Virus record (IMG/VR): IMGVR_UViG_3300031974_000226
Location: 1 to 29,560 of that record
Direction: 5' to 3' (one strand)
DNA length: 29,560 nucleotides
DNA from: a virus
Shown in pieces: positions 9,264 through 17,239 of this stretch. The stretch's first letter is position 1. Each line of letters opens with the position of its first letter. The position numbers and the translations under genes are program-made. Below the pieces are notes generated by a model that was not told where the DNA came from, made no database searches, and worked only from the letters and a program-made list of their open reading frames with translations.

Positions 9264-12200
9264 ATGTCGTGTACTGACGTACAAACAATTCAAGCGGGTA
9301 ATGGGACTAAGACACAGTTCTCATTTGACTTCCCGTACATTTTCAAATCTGAGATCCACGTTTATTTCTGGAACGCTACAACTAAAGAATGGGACGAAAA
9401 GCTCACGACTGATGGTACCTATCCGTGGCAGGTAACCGATGCTAACCCTACTATTGTAGAGTTTACTAGCACTGCTCCGCCTTCAACTCCTGAGGCTGGG
9501 GTAGATAATGTTCGGATTCGTCGTCTAACCAAACTTGACGACATCCGGGCGTTGTTCAACCCTGGCTCTGCCATTCGTTCGGATGACTTGAACCGGAACT
9601 TTGAACAGCTTCGCTATGCTATTCAGGAAGCATTCTGCCAGGAAGTTCCTGAAGAGGTTGAAGAATACATCAACACCTATTATTGGAACAACTACACAGA
9701 TACTGTAAAGTCCAGTGACACGTGGGATAGCAGCGACACTAAGATTGCTACAACCGCTGCATTGGATGCACGGTTCCAGGATGAAGCTAACGAGACCATT
9801 ACTAGTTCAGAGTCTTGGGTAAGTGATGATGATCACGTTGCAACTACGGCTTCCATTGACGCTCGTTTCCAAGATGAACTAAATGAAACTATTACTAGTT
9901 CGGAGACTTGGCCTGACAATGACGATACTATTGCCACGACTGCTGCGATTGATAACCGTATTGATACTGCTATCACTAATGATATTGGTACCGATGGCAC
10001 TGGTATCACCGTAACCGATGATGGTGACGGTACGATCACTCTTGGTCTTGCTAACATCGACCTGGATCGTATCAAGGCTGAGGACATCATTACTCAATCT
10101 GAGCAAGATGCTGACTATGATCTTGCTGGTGATGATGATTCTGTCTTCACTTCATCTGCTGCTATCCGTCGCTTCGAGAACTACGTTCAAAACTCTGCAC
10201 CGTCTGGTACCGGTATTGGTACAGGTCGTGTGTGGGTTGACGTTGATAACGACCTGACTCTTTCTGTTTGGAATGGTTCGGCTTGGTCTGCTATCACCTC
10301 TGGTGGTACGTTTACCGAACAGCCTAACGTTGTTTATGTGGATGGAGCAGGTGGTGACGACGCTAACGACGGTCACCGTGTTAGCCGTCCTAAGCAGACT
10401 ATCCGTGCTGCTATCAACCAAATCAACGCAGAGATTAACATTAGTGTCACTAATGGTGGCTCTGGTTACGTCGAAGGTACCTACAACACTGTTGCACTGA
10501 CTGGTGGTGTTGGTACTGGTTTGACTGCTGACATCGTTGTCAACGCCTCTGGTGTTGTCACTACTGTTACTGTTAACAGCACCACGACCCTTGAGGATTA
10601 CAACATCGGTGACATTCTGTCGGCTGATGCTGCTAACCTGGGTGGTAGCGGTTCTGGTCTTCAGATCACTGTTGGAGGTAACGGTGACGGACAGATTGTT
10701 GTAGTTGCTGCTGGTACTTACCAGGAAACTGCACCTCTGCAAATTAAACGCCGTAACGTTTCTGTTATCGGTCAAGCACTGCGTAGCTGTATTGTACATC
10801 CTACCTCTGCAACTGAACTCAACAACCTGTTTGAGTTGAACAGCGGTTCATACATTGCTAACCTGACGCTTACCGGTATGCAAGCTGGTACGGGTACTGG
10901 TAACACGCTTGACGCCGTTCTGCCTACTGATCAAGGTTGGAACTTTGCATTCTATAATAATGCATTTATTACCAAGTCTCCTTACATCCAGAATTGTACT
11001 AACTTCTCTGACTCGGAGATTGACAACGATGACCTGAGGTCTCACCGTCCCCGTGGTGGTCAAGCTGGTGACACTGACTCCGCTCCTACTGGCGGTGGTC
11101 TGCTGGTCAACGGTGCAACTCCTCACGCCGATAGTCCCCTGCGGTCTATGGTGGCTGACAGCTACACCCACGTGGCACTGAATGGTCCTGGTATCCTTGT
11201 TACTAACAACGGTTACACCCAGATCACTAGTAGCTACGCTTTCTTCAACACTTATCATATCAAGTGTCTGAATGGTGGTCAGGCTAACCTTGCTGCTTCT
11301 ACCACTGACTTTGGTGATCGTTCTTTGGTTGCTGATGGTCGTTCTACTACCAACATCTTTACCGCTGACTGCGTAACCCAAGCTAACGTTAACGACACTA
11401 CTATTCGTGTTAGCAACGGTGTGGCTGATGCTTCCTGGCATGGTACTTCTACCCGTCCAGCTAGCAACATGCTGCTGTCGGTGAACAGTGACGCAGAGAT
11501 CTATCCTATTACTAACGTTGTTCCTCAAGATCAAACGACTTTTGACGCTGATCCTGCTGGTTACACTGGTGATTGGATTGTAACGATTAGTCGTCCTGAT
11601 CCTACTAACCGTAGTAATAACCTTGGTTTCAGTGTTCAAGTCAATACTGGTACTAATAACGTTCAGTTCTGGCTCCGTTCCATGATCGCTTCTAGCGGTC
11701 ACACGATGGAGTACGTGGGCTCTGGTACTAACTACACCGCACTGCCTGAGAACGGTGGTGTGCCTAATGAAGCACGTCAAATTACTGAATCTAACAACGG
11801 TAAAGTCTGGACTGCTATTACTGATCACAACGGTAAGTTCCGCATTGGCGGTAACCAAACCGATGACCCGATCTTTGAAGTAGACCAACAGCTTGGCTTT
11901 GTTACCATCCCTGAAGGTTCTATTGCCTTTAACTTGTTGTCGGATACGACTCCGCAACTTGGCGGTGACCTTGACGTAAACGGTAGCACGATTACTGGTC
12001 TTCCTACTACCCCTACTGCAAGCTCTGAAGCAACGTCCAAGGCGTATGTTGATGCTCAAGTAGCCGCAGCAACAAGTGATGTTGTCGATGATACGACGCC
12101 TCAACTTGGTGGTAACCTTGACGTTCAAGCACGGACTATTACTACGTCTACCACTGACGGTAACATCACCCTTGATCCTAACGGTACTGGCACTGTTGAC

Positions 12201-12593
12201 GTAAGCACTAGCCGTATTACCAGTGTTACCGACCCTACCGGTGCACAGGATGCAGCAACTAAAAACTACGTTGACACTAACTTTGTAGACCAAACCTCTG
12301 CAACTGGTGCTGCTGCTCTGCCATCTGGTACTGAAGCACAGCGTCCGACTGGTTCCGCCGGTCATCTCCGGTTTAACACTGATACCGACAGTTTTGAAGG
12401 GTTTGACGGTACATCTTGGGGAAGCATTGGTGGCGGTGCATCCGCTGGTGGTGCTATCTACGAGGTGTCCCAAACTATTAGTTCCAACTACACGATTACG
12501 TCGGGCACCAACGGCCTCAGTGCAGGTCCGATCACGGTGGACGCTGGCGTCACTGTGACTATTCCTTCTGGTTCTACTTGGACGATTGTTTAA
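9264..12593 (+). CDS. Tail fibre protein with T7 gp17-type N-terminal attachment domain
   Basis: 1109 aa. Residues 1 to about 130 form a T7 tail-fibre N-terminal domain, with the hallmark run AGNGTKTQFSFDFPYIF and then VRIRRLTKLDD and SDDLNRNFEQLRYAIQEA, which anchors the fibre to the tail. Next come three copies of a 31-residue repeat (about residues 150-237). A segment starting VVYVDGAGGDDANDGHR and continuing with TIRAAI and GTYQETAPL resembles the opening of a right-handed beta-helix. Near the C-terminus DTTPQLGG(D/N)LDV occurs twice, followed by AT(S/K)-x-YVD triplets common in cyanophage fibre shafts. No S74 chaperone is seen at its end. It starts 20 nt after the gp16-like stop with no clear Shine-Dalgarno. 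The N-terminal assignment is firm; receptor and enzymatic role are unknown. Confidence 0.9.
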   Translation: MSCTDVQTIQAGNGTKTQFSFDFPYIFKSEIHVYFWNATTKEWDEKLTTDGTYPWQVTDANPTIVEFTSTAPPSTPEAGVDNVRIRRLTKLDDIRALFNPGSAIRSDDLNRNFEQLRYAIQEAFCQEVPEEVEEYINTYYWNNYTDTVKSSDTWDSSDTKIATTAALDARFQDEANETITSSESWVSDDDHVATTASIDARFQDELNETITSSETWPDNDDTIATTAAIDNRIDTAITNDIGTDGTGITVTDDGDGTITLGLANIDLDRIKAEDIITQSEQDADYDLAGDDDSVFTSSAAIRRFENYVQNSAPSGTGIGTGRVWVDVDNDLTLSVWNGSAWSAITSGGTFTEQPNVVYVDGAGGDDANDGHRVSRPKQTIRAAINQINAEINISVTNGGSGYVEGTYNTVALTGGVGTGLTADIVVNASGVVTTVTVNSTTTLEDYNIGDILSADAANLGGSGSGLQITVGGNGDGQIVVVAAGTYQETAPLQIKRRNVSVIGQALRSCIVHPTSATELNNLFELNSGSYIANLTLTGMQAGTGTGNTLDAVLPTDQGWNFAFYNNAFITKSPYIQNCTNFSDSEIDNDDLRSHRPRGGQAGDTDSAPTGGGLLVNGATPHADSPLRSMVADSYTHVALNGPGILVTNNGYTQITSSYAFFNTYHIKCLNGGQANLAASTTDFGDRSLVADGRSTTNIFTADCVTQANVNDTTIRVSNGVADASWHGTSTRPASNMLLSVNSDAEIYPITNVVPQDQTTFDADPAGYTGDWIVTISRPDPTNRSNNLGFSVQVNTGTNNVQFWLRSMIASSGHTMEYVGSGTNYTALPENGGVPNEARQITESNNGKVWTAITDHNGKFRIGGNQTDDPIFEVDQQLGFVTIPEGSIAFNLLSDTTPQLGGDLDVNGSTITGLPTTPTASSEATSKAYVDAQVAAATSDVVDDTTPQLGGNLDVQARTITTSTTDGNITLDPNGTGTVDVSTSRITSVTDPTGAQDAATKNYVDTNFVDQTSATGAAALPSGTEAQRPTGSAGHLRFNTDTDSFEGFDGTSWGSIGGGASAGGAIYEVSQTISSNYTITSGTNGLSAGPITVDAGVTVTIPSGSTWTIV
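9711..9974 (+). repeat. Three tandem 93-bp (31-aa) repeats in the tail fibre shaft
   Basis: Three in-frame units start at 9711, 9804 and 9897. Each encodes SS(D/E)(T/S)W, an Asp-rich loop, ATTA-x-(L/I)D-x-R; copies 1 and 2 continue with FQDE and NETIT. The third copy is cut short and diverges after IDNRID. The DNA copies differ at many synonymous positions, so this is an old duplication or a repeated structural motif rather than a recent slippage event. Confidence 0.85.
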
Positions 12594-12595
12594 TT

Positions 12596-13699
12596 ATGAG
12601 TATTCAAATTAATGGAACCTCTGGAATCTCGGGTGTGGATGGCTCTGCCACCACGCCTGCACTTCAGGGGACAGATACAAACACCGGCATTTCGTTTGGC
12701 ACGGATACGATCAACGTTGTCACGGGCGGCAGCACTCGCACCACGGTTGACAGCAGCGGACGGCTGTTGGTTGGAACGTCTAGCCAATTTGGCACAAGTT
12801 CGCGGAGTTCTTTTTACAGCTTTCTTCAAGTAGAAGGCAACACCAGTGGGTCCACTGGCGACGGCAGAATTACTCTGGGCACAGGAGCAACAACAGGTAG
12901 CAACACGGGACTGGGATCACTTTATTTTTGTGATACCGATGGCGGAGATCGTGCATTAATTAGGGGATACAGCACGTCTGCTGGTGGCAGCGAGAACTAT
13001 CCCGGTTATTTAACTTTTTGGACGAACGACGGCAGCGCCAACCCGACGGAGCGGGTGAGGATTAAGAGCAACGGACAAACATTTTTCGGGACCACCAGCA
13101 GCATTAGAGGAACGAATAGGGAAAAAGTTGAAATAAGGGGCAGCAACGGAGAGGCGCTTTGTTTAAGCAGCAATGCAGGAACATACTCAGCCTTGATATT
13201 TCGCGATCAAGGTTCTGGCGGCACTCGTTATATCGGATACTGGGAAAACTCATCCGGTACAAATGTTGGCGCAATTACGCATAACGGCTCAAATACAACT
13301 TATTCCACGTCGTCTGATTACAGGCTTAAAGAAAATGTTGTTGACCTTGATGGCGCAATCACCAGAGTCAAACAACTTTCACCCAGACGGTTCAATTTTA
13401 TTGCTAATCCAGAATTAACCGTCGACGGCTTCCTCGCTCATGAAGCACAGGCAGTCGTCCCAGAGGCTGTTGTAGGCACACAGGATGAAGTAGAGGTTTG
13501 GAAAGAAGGCGAAGAATTGCCAAGCGGTGTTTCCGTTGGCGATAACAAGCTGGACGAAGACGGCAACACGATTCCTAAGTATCAGGGCATCGACCAATCC
13601 AAACTGGTGCCCTTGCTGACTGCTGCATTGCAGGAGGCTATCTCCAAAATTGAAGCCTTAGAAACCCGCGTCGCCCAACTCGAAGGAGGCACTAACTAA
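12596..13699 (+). CDS. Tail fibre/spike protein with C-terminal S74 intramolecular chaperone
   Basis: 367 aa from ATG 12596, which lies 2 nt after the previous stop; an upstream in-frame start inside the fibre gene is less likely. Residues 1 to about 235 are Ser/Gly/Thr-rich beta sequence typical of trimeric fibre shafts. Residues 240 to about 330 form a peptidase S74 domain: S240-D241 in STSSDYRLKENV with K245 as the probable Ser/Lys dyad, then RRFNF and DGFLAHEAQAVVPEAV. S74 domains direct trimer folding and then cut themselves off just before the catalytic Ser, leaving the shaft on the virion. The last ~25 residues form a helix (ALQEAISKIEALETRVAQLE), probably a trimeric coiled coil. GAAGGAGG (13682-13689) at its end serves the next gene. 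Gly is mostly GGC and Ser often AGC, unlike the GGT/TCT-rich fibre gene upstream, which suggests recent acquisition. Confidence 0.88.
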   Translation: MSIQINGTSGISGVDGSATTPALQGTDTNTGISFGTDTINVVTGGSTRTTVDSSGRLLVGTSSQFGTSSRSSFYSFLQVEGNTSGSTGDGRITLGTGATTGSNTGLGSLYFCDTDGGDRALIRGYSTSAGGSENYPGYLTFWTNDGSANPTERVRIKSNGQTFFGTTSSIRGTNREKVEIRGSNGEALCLSSNAGTYSALIFRDQGSGGTRYIGYWENSSGTNVGAITHNGSNTTYSTSSDYRLKENVVDLDGAITRVKQLSPRRFNFIANPELTVDGFLAHEAQAVVPEAVVGTQDEVEVWKEGEELPSGVSVGDNKLDEDGNTIPKYQGIDQSKLVPLLTAALQEAISKIEALETRVAQLEGGTN

Positions 13700-14316
13700 T
13701 GACACTTAAACTAAACGGATCCACTAACGGCTCCGTATCTATCGACGCTCCTGCTGACACTAGTCCGTCTGGAACTGACGTTACCCTGACCCTGCCGACT
13801 AGCGCGGGGTCTAGCGGTCAATACCTGCAGACGAATGGTAGTGGCACGTTGAGTTGGCAGACGGTCACAAGTGGCATGACTGCTGATGGTCCAGCATTTT
13901 ATGCTAGCCGATCCGCTAATTACGACATTAGTCACAACACAGAAGCGGTTATACAATTTAATCAAGAAGAATTTGATACAGACAATTGTTATAACACGTC
14001 AACCTACCGGTTTACACCAACTGTTGCAGGGTATTATTTCCTTGCGGCGGTAGGAACAGTAGCAAATACAGCCGGTGATTACCTTGAAACCGGAATTAAC
14101 ATCCGCAAAAATGGGTCGACTGTGTTAGCTAATTTAGACGGAAGACTAGGTTATGGCGGTTATAGCGGTATAAACTGTTCAGGTATTCTCTACGCTAATG
14201 GCAGTACGGATTATTTTGACGCAACTTATTATTATTTTGACAGTGATTCTGAAACTCTCAATTTCCGAGCTGGGATGCGGAGCGGATTTTGGGGTGCTTT
14301 AATTAGGGAGGCTTAA
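13699..14316 (+). CDS. Fibre-associated protein with C1q/TNF-like domain
   Basis: 205 aa. The first ~60 residues are a short beta-repeat module (LKLNGSTNGSVSIDAP, then LTLPTSAGSSGQYLQT) seen in cyanophage fibre-like proteins. From residue 65 to the end the pattern fits a C1q-type jelly roll: GPAFYASRSANYDIS, IQFNQEEFDTDNCY, YRFTPTVAGYYFLAAVGT and a closing FWGALIREA strand. C1q-like domains trimerise and bind ligands, so this is probably an adhesin or fibre tip. ATG 13699 overlaps the preceding TAA by one base (TAATG), with a strong GAAGGAGG nine bases upstream. The fold is inferred from the residue pattern. Confidence 0.75.
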   Translation: MTLKLNGSTNGSVSIDAPADTSPSGTDVTLTLPTSAGSSGQYLQTNGSGTLSWQTVTSGMTADGPAFYASRSANYDISHNTEAVIQFNQEEFDTDNCYNTSTYRFTPTVAGYYFLAAVGTVANTAGDYLETGINIRKNGSTVLANLDGRLGYGGYSGINCSGILYANGSTDYFDATYYYFDSDSETLNFRAGMRSGFWGALIREA

Positions 14317-14318
14317 TA

Positions 14319-14672
14319 ATGTTATCATTATCACAAAAAATTGAAAGTATCTATCCACAGCTTAAAACTAGAGCTGATTGGGAAGGTATTGTTTTAGAAA
14401 ATTCAGGTTCTGGTGATTACATTAAAACTTGGGACCATTCGACTCTTACCCAACCTACCGAAGCTGAGCTTGATGCAGTTGACGAGTCAGCATACCTTGC
14501 TCGCAAAGCTCGTGCAAAAGCTGAACGCAACCGCGCCGCTGCCTACGCCGCAGAATCTGACCCTCTCTTCTTCAAAGCACAACGTGGTGAAGCTACCACC
14601 GACGAATGGACCGCAAAGGTCGCTGAAATCAAAGCACGTTTCCCGTATCCCGCTGAAGGAGGTGCCAGCTGA
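14319..14672 (+). CDS. Phage tail assembly chaperone-like small protein
   Basis: 117 aa. The C-terminal half is a charged helix rich in Ala, Lys and Arg (about residues 66-82), followed by SDPLFFKAQRGEATTDEWTA and ending in ARFPYP. This layout recalls the Phage_tail_APC/XkdW-type small proteins often found beside fibre genes in tailed phages. The N-terminal half has no motif I can name. AGGGAGG (14305-14311) lies 7 nt before the ATG. It sits inside the fibre block, so a role in fibre or tail assembly is plausible, but the family match is from memory of the motif. Confidence 0.6.
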   Translation: MLSLSQKIESIYPQLKTRADWEGIVLENSGSGDYIKTWDHSTLTQPTEAELDAVDESAYLARKARAKAERNRAAAYAAESDPLFFKAQRGEATTDEWTAKVAEIKARFPYPAEGGAS

Positions 14673-15289
14673 TGTCTACGATCAAGGTTACCAATCTGCG
14701 CCACGAAAGCGCAACGTCTAACAACATCGCGCTGGACAGCTCCAATAACGTTACCACTGCCAATAACTTTACGGCTGGTGGAACGATTGGTTGCACGGGC
14801 GATCTGACTGTCACCAGCGGCAATGTTGTCCTGAGCAGCGGCAACGGTATTGATTTCTCAGCAGCAGGCAACGCTTCTGGAATGACCAGCGAGTTGCTGG
14901 ATGATTATGAAGAGGGAACATTTACCCCCGGAATCCAGGGCACCACAACTGGTGGTACGGCTACTTATGCCAGTGCCGTTGGCACTTATACAAAGGTAGG
15001 AAGGCTAGTAACTATTCAAGCTTTTCTACAATGGAGTAGCGGCACCGGATCTGGTGCAATGCAGATAACCGGATTGCCTTTTGCCGCAGCTTCAGGCAAC
15101 CGATTTTATGCAATTTCGGTTTCTGATTCAACTATTACTACTAGTGCCAATCATATACTTGTAGGAAGAACTGAAAACAGTAAAACCACTATTATTTTAA
15201 AAGAAGAGCCAACTGGTGGCGGTTCACAGAAAAACGGTACATATGATTCAGCGGCTCAGGTTATCATTAGTTGTTCCTATCACGTTTAA
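14672..15289 (+). CDS. Fibre-like virion protein, function unknown
   Basis: 205 aa. The first ~75 residues are a short-repeat beta shaft (IKVTNLRHESATSNNIALD, then FTAGGTIGCTGDLTVTSG), similar in style to the N-termini of the preceding fibre proteins. Residues 75-205 contain EEGTFTPGIQG and VGTYTKVGRLVTIQAFL, a pattern common in C-terminal domains of cyanophage and prophage fibre or receptor-binding proteins, and probably a globular beta domain. ATG 14672 overlaps the previous TGA (TGATG), with GAAGGAGG at 14655-14662. Gly/Ser codons are again GGC/AGC-rich in the first part. Likely part of the host-recognition apparatus; the partner is unknown. Confidence 0.65.
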   Translation: MSTIKVTNLRHESATSNNIALDSSNNVTTANNFTAGGTIGCTGDLTVTSGNVVLSSGNGIDFSAAGNASGMTSELLDDYEEGTFTPGIQGTTTGGTATYASAVGTYTKVGRLVTIQAFLQWSSGTGSGAMQITGLPFAAASGNRFYAISVSDSTITTSANHILVGRTENSKTTIILKEEPTGGGSQKNGTYDSAAQVIISCSYHV

Positions 15290-15352
15290 AATCGCAAGCC
15301 CGCAACGGCTAAAAACTACGCCTAAACCCGTTTCATCTGGAGGATGACCCTA

Positions 15353-15610
15353 ATGGCTTTTACTGAACGCCACGAACACAAAATTGAAATTATTCCCCCG
15401 TACAACATCCTGCAATGCCGCCGTGCGGACATTGTTGAAAAGGATGGTGTTGAAGTGGGACGCACTTATCACCGCCACTGCAAAACACCTGGCGAAGATA
15501 TGACCGGCGAGTGCGCCGAAATGCAGGCAGTTGCCACGGCGCTTTGGACCGATGAGGTCGTTGCTGCTTATCAGGCAATGCTTGAGGCGCAGGAAAATAG
15601 CAACCCGTAA
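15353..15610 (+). CDS. Conserved cyanophage-type hypothetical protein
   Basis: 85 aa from ATG 15353. Another in-frame ATG at 15344 directly abuts the GGAGG at 15339-15343, leaving no spacing, whereas 15353 has 9 nt, so the second is preferred. The sequence contains KIEIIPPYNILQCRRADIVE and TYHRHC, and ends LWTDEVVAAYQAMLEAQ. No catalytic motif or membrane segment is visible. From memory, similar small proteins sit after the fibre genes in other cyanophages. Function not recognised. Confidence 0.75.
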   Translation: MAFTERHEHKIEIIPPYNILQCRRADIVEKDGVEVGRTYHRHCKTPGEDMTGECAEMQAVATALWTDEVVAAYQAMLEAQENSNP

Positions 15611-15630
15611 ACCCTTACTTCTTTAGAACA

Positions 15631-15792
15631 ATGATTGCACTTATCCGTCCCGTTCTTATGTCGTTCCTTAACAGCGACAAAGTGAAGCGATTGATTGTTG
15701 ACCTGCTCCGCAAACTGGCTGAGCAATCTGATAACACTGTTGATGACCAAGCCGTTGATTTTATCGAGCGTGGTCTTTTCGGTGATAAGTAA
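15631..15792 (+). CDS. Small conserved hypothetical protein (53 aa)
   Basis: An open frame of 53 codons from ATG 15631 to TAA 15790-15792. It encodes MIALIRPVLMSFLNSDKVKR, then an amphipathic helix (LIVDLLRKLAEQ), then DDQAVDFIERGLFGDK. The N-terminus is hydrophobic and may touch the membrane. The TAATG overlap with the next gene supports translation. I recall similar small proteins next to the proline-rich and holin-like genes in cyanophages. A lysis-related role is possible but not shown. Confidence 0.65.
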   Translation: MIALIRPVLMSFLNSDKVKRLIVDLLRKLAEQSDNTVDDQAVDFIERGLFGDK

Positions 15793-16250
15793 TGGACTTG
15801 GGAGCACCGCCGGTACTGCCGGTTCTACGGCTCCCTGAGGCGCCTTTACTACCCCGTCCGGTACTGGAGGTACCACGAGCCACTTTACCCACCTACAAAC
15901 CGCTTGTAGTGCCTCCTAACGACCTTCGACCGCCTCCGGGCGTGAAGGGTACGACACAATCGGACAAAAAGAAGGCGGAGAAGCCTAAACCAGTGACTCC
16001 TCCACCCCCTAAACCACCCCCAATACCTTCACAAGTTCGTTACGTTGACGTACCGGGTACAGATTTTACTGTTCCACTACCGAGTAACGAAATCTTAGCT
16101 ACGGCTACAACGACAGCTACTGTCTCAGTTGCAGCCACCCTTACAGCTACTGCAGTCTTTAAACGGACAGTTAGCGTCTTGAAACCAATTATCAAGAAAC
16201 TGCTAACCAAGAAAAAGAAAAATGCACAAAACGAAGAGCTTCCTGAATGA
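15792..16250 (+). CDS. Proline-rich membrane-anchored protein
   Basis: 152 aa. Residues 1 to about 80 are extremely proline-rich (PPVLPVLRLPEAPLLPRP, and TPPPPKPPPIP later). Residues 85-100 contain YVDVPGTDFTVPLPSNEI, then an Ala/Thr/Val segment (about 100-122) that could be a weak transmembrane helix, then a very basic tail with KKLLTKKKKN. Similar proline-rich proteins occur in cyanophage late regions as unassigned virion or membrane proteins. A spanin-like role was considered because proline-rich spanins exist, but there is no lipobox or signal peptide. It overlaps the preceding gene by one base and the holin-like gene by 29 nt. Confidence 0.65.
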   Translation: MDLGAPPVLPVLRLPEAPLLPRPVLEVPRATLPTYKPLVVPPNDLRPPPGVKGTTQSDKKKAEKPKPVTPPPPKPPPIPSQVRYVDVPGTDFTVPLPSNEILATATTTATVSVAATLTATAVFKRTVSVLKPIIKKLLTKKKKNAQNEELPE

Positions 16251-16434
16251 GTTCTTTAGCGAAATCGTTAAAGCACTTGTGCTCGTGTGGAGTGCTGGTG
16301 TACTAACAGCTTCCTACATGGGAATGCTGCAAAAGATGGATCCCACGTTCGTTGCTTCGCTGCTGTCTGGCACGTTAGCATCGTATGGGATCAGTCGAAT
16401 GGACACCAAGAAAACTTCGGAGCCACCTAAATGA
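16222..16434 (+). CDS. Holin-like small membrane protein
   Basis: 70 aa with two likely membrane segments: about residues 13-34 (EIVKALVLVWSAGVLTASYM) and a weaker one at about 43-58 (FVASLLSGTLASYGIS). They are joined by a short loop and followed by a charged tail (MDTKKTSEPPK). Size and layout fit a class II holin, which would release a lysis enzyme across the inner membrane, but no endolysin is adjacent. Its start lies inside the proline-rich gene, and its stop overlaps the next start as ATGA. Could equally be another small virion membrane protein. Confidence 0.5.
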   Translation: MHKTKSFLNEFFSEIVKALVLVWSAGVLTASYMGMLQKMDPTFVASLLSGTLASYGISRMDTKKTSEPPK

Positions 16435-16781
16435 AGAAACTACTTCTACTGCTGTTGTTGGCTTCTCCTGCAGCAGCTCAAACTGTTACCCCACAGTTTA
16501 CCCAGGGGTCAATGCAATCCACTACAACCACCACACAAACCATCACTGAGACCATTGCAACTGAGGTTTATGGTGGTGCATACTCATCATGGTCTGGAAC
16601 AAACGTAACCCCAAGTGGGGACATCACCGATTCCGCAACTACTTGGTCGGTGACCACAGCTGGCGAACAGTTTCAACTGGAGACTGTGACACGAGCAGCG
16701 GGAATCATCGAAACAATCGACATCACCCGCGACATCGAAACTACCTCTACTACTACCTCGCTTTCTGTCTTCTCGCAGTAA
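16431..16781 (+). CDS. Secreted Thr-rich protein of unknown function
   Basis: 116 aa with a textbook signal peptide: MKK, a run of seven leucines, and a probable cut after ASPAAA. The mature part is Thr/Ser-rich and beta-like (TTTTTQTITETIATEVYGG, and later ETVTRAAGIIETIDITRDIE). It would be exported or membrane-associated. Start ATGA overlaps the holin-like stop. Its last 193 nt are shared with the next gene in another frame (16589-16781). Because both overlapping products look protein-like, I keep both. No function can be assigned. Confidence 0.65.
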   Translation: MKKLLLLLLLASPAAAQTVTPQFTQGSMQSTTTTTQTITETIATEVYGGAYSSWSGTNVTPSGDITDSATTWSVTTAGEQFQLETVTRAAGIIETIDITRDIETTSTTTSLSVFSQ

Positions 16782-17239
16782 CTCCGGTTAAAGCAGAAGA
16801 ACCAACAGTTAGTAACAATGCATCGCCTATTGCGGCTGCTACAGGTAACGTAACAAATCAAGCTGTACAATTCCAGAATAACGGTGCCCCTAGTAGACAG
16901 CAGTTTACTGGGGGTAATTCTTGTAACGGTACAACGATGACGTTCTCCCCGTTTTACATGGGGAACGATACGTTGCCTCAAGGCTACACCCGTAATAATA
17001 ACTACGGTGCACAGCTTAACTTCTCCGTTCCTTTGGATGGTGGGATGATTGAGCAATGTAAAGCTATCGCTAGACGACACGAGGAAAAGCTACGGCTGGA
17101 CTATGAGCTTGTGAGAGCTTTGAAATGTACTGAGATCATGAAGGCTGGATTTACTTTCCGTCCTGGATCTCGGGTAGAGGTATTGTGTCACGACATTGTA
17201 CCTATTGTGTCTTTGACAAATGAAGAAAAAGGCTACTGA
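16589..17239 (+). CDS. Secreted/membrane protein whose N-terminal region overprints the previous gene
   Basis: Up to 216 aa from ATG 16589 (or TTG 16643), in the -1 frame relative to the preceding gene. The first ~50 residues are odd (rich in His, Arg and Asn) and are followed by a hydrophobic stretch ending VTPVKA at residue ~69, resembling a signal peptide with cleavage before EEPTVSNN. The mature part contains VTNQAVQFQNNGAPS and SFS/PF motifs; it ends with a charged helix (CKAIARRHEEKLRLDYELVR) and CHDIVPI. Similar mature domains occur in cyanophages. No better start is visible: there is no in-frame ATG/GTG between 16589 and the signal-like stretch. It overlaps TerS by 20 nt. The C-terminal half is certain to be coding; the start is not. 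Confidence 0.6.
   Translation: MVWNKRNPKWGHHRFRNYLVGDHSWRTVSTGDCDTSSGNHRNNRHHPRHRNYLYYYLAFCLLAVTPVKAEEPTVSNNASPIAAATGNVTNQAVQFQNNGAPSRQQFTGGNSCNGTTMTFSPFYMGNDTLPQGYTRNNNYGAQLNFSVPLDGGMIEQCKAIARRHEEKLRLDYELVRALKCTEIMKAGFTFRPGSRVEVLCHDIVPIVSLTNEEKGY

Noticed and set aside
10848-12473. 541-codon open frame on the minus strand opposite the tail fibre
   Set aside because: Its translation is Ser/Thr/Arg/Val-rich noise with no motif, it lies fully antisense to a clear fibre gene, and every supported gene is on the + strand. It arises from the codon bias of the fibre gene.
12501-12515. CGGGCACC stretch as a Syn5-type phage RNA polymerase promoter
   Set aside because: It only partly resembles the Syn5 promoter as I remember it, lies inside the fibre coding sequence and is not repeated before other late genes.
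15344-15610. ATG 15344 as start of the 85-aa gene
   Set aside because: It directly abuts GGAGG with no spacing; ATG 15353 has the usual 9 nt.
16431-17239. Single protein made by programmed -1 frameshift across 16589-16781
   Set aside because: No convincing slippery heptamer was found in the overlap, and the first frame looks protein-like to its own stop. Kept as an alternative, not as the main call.
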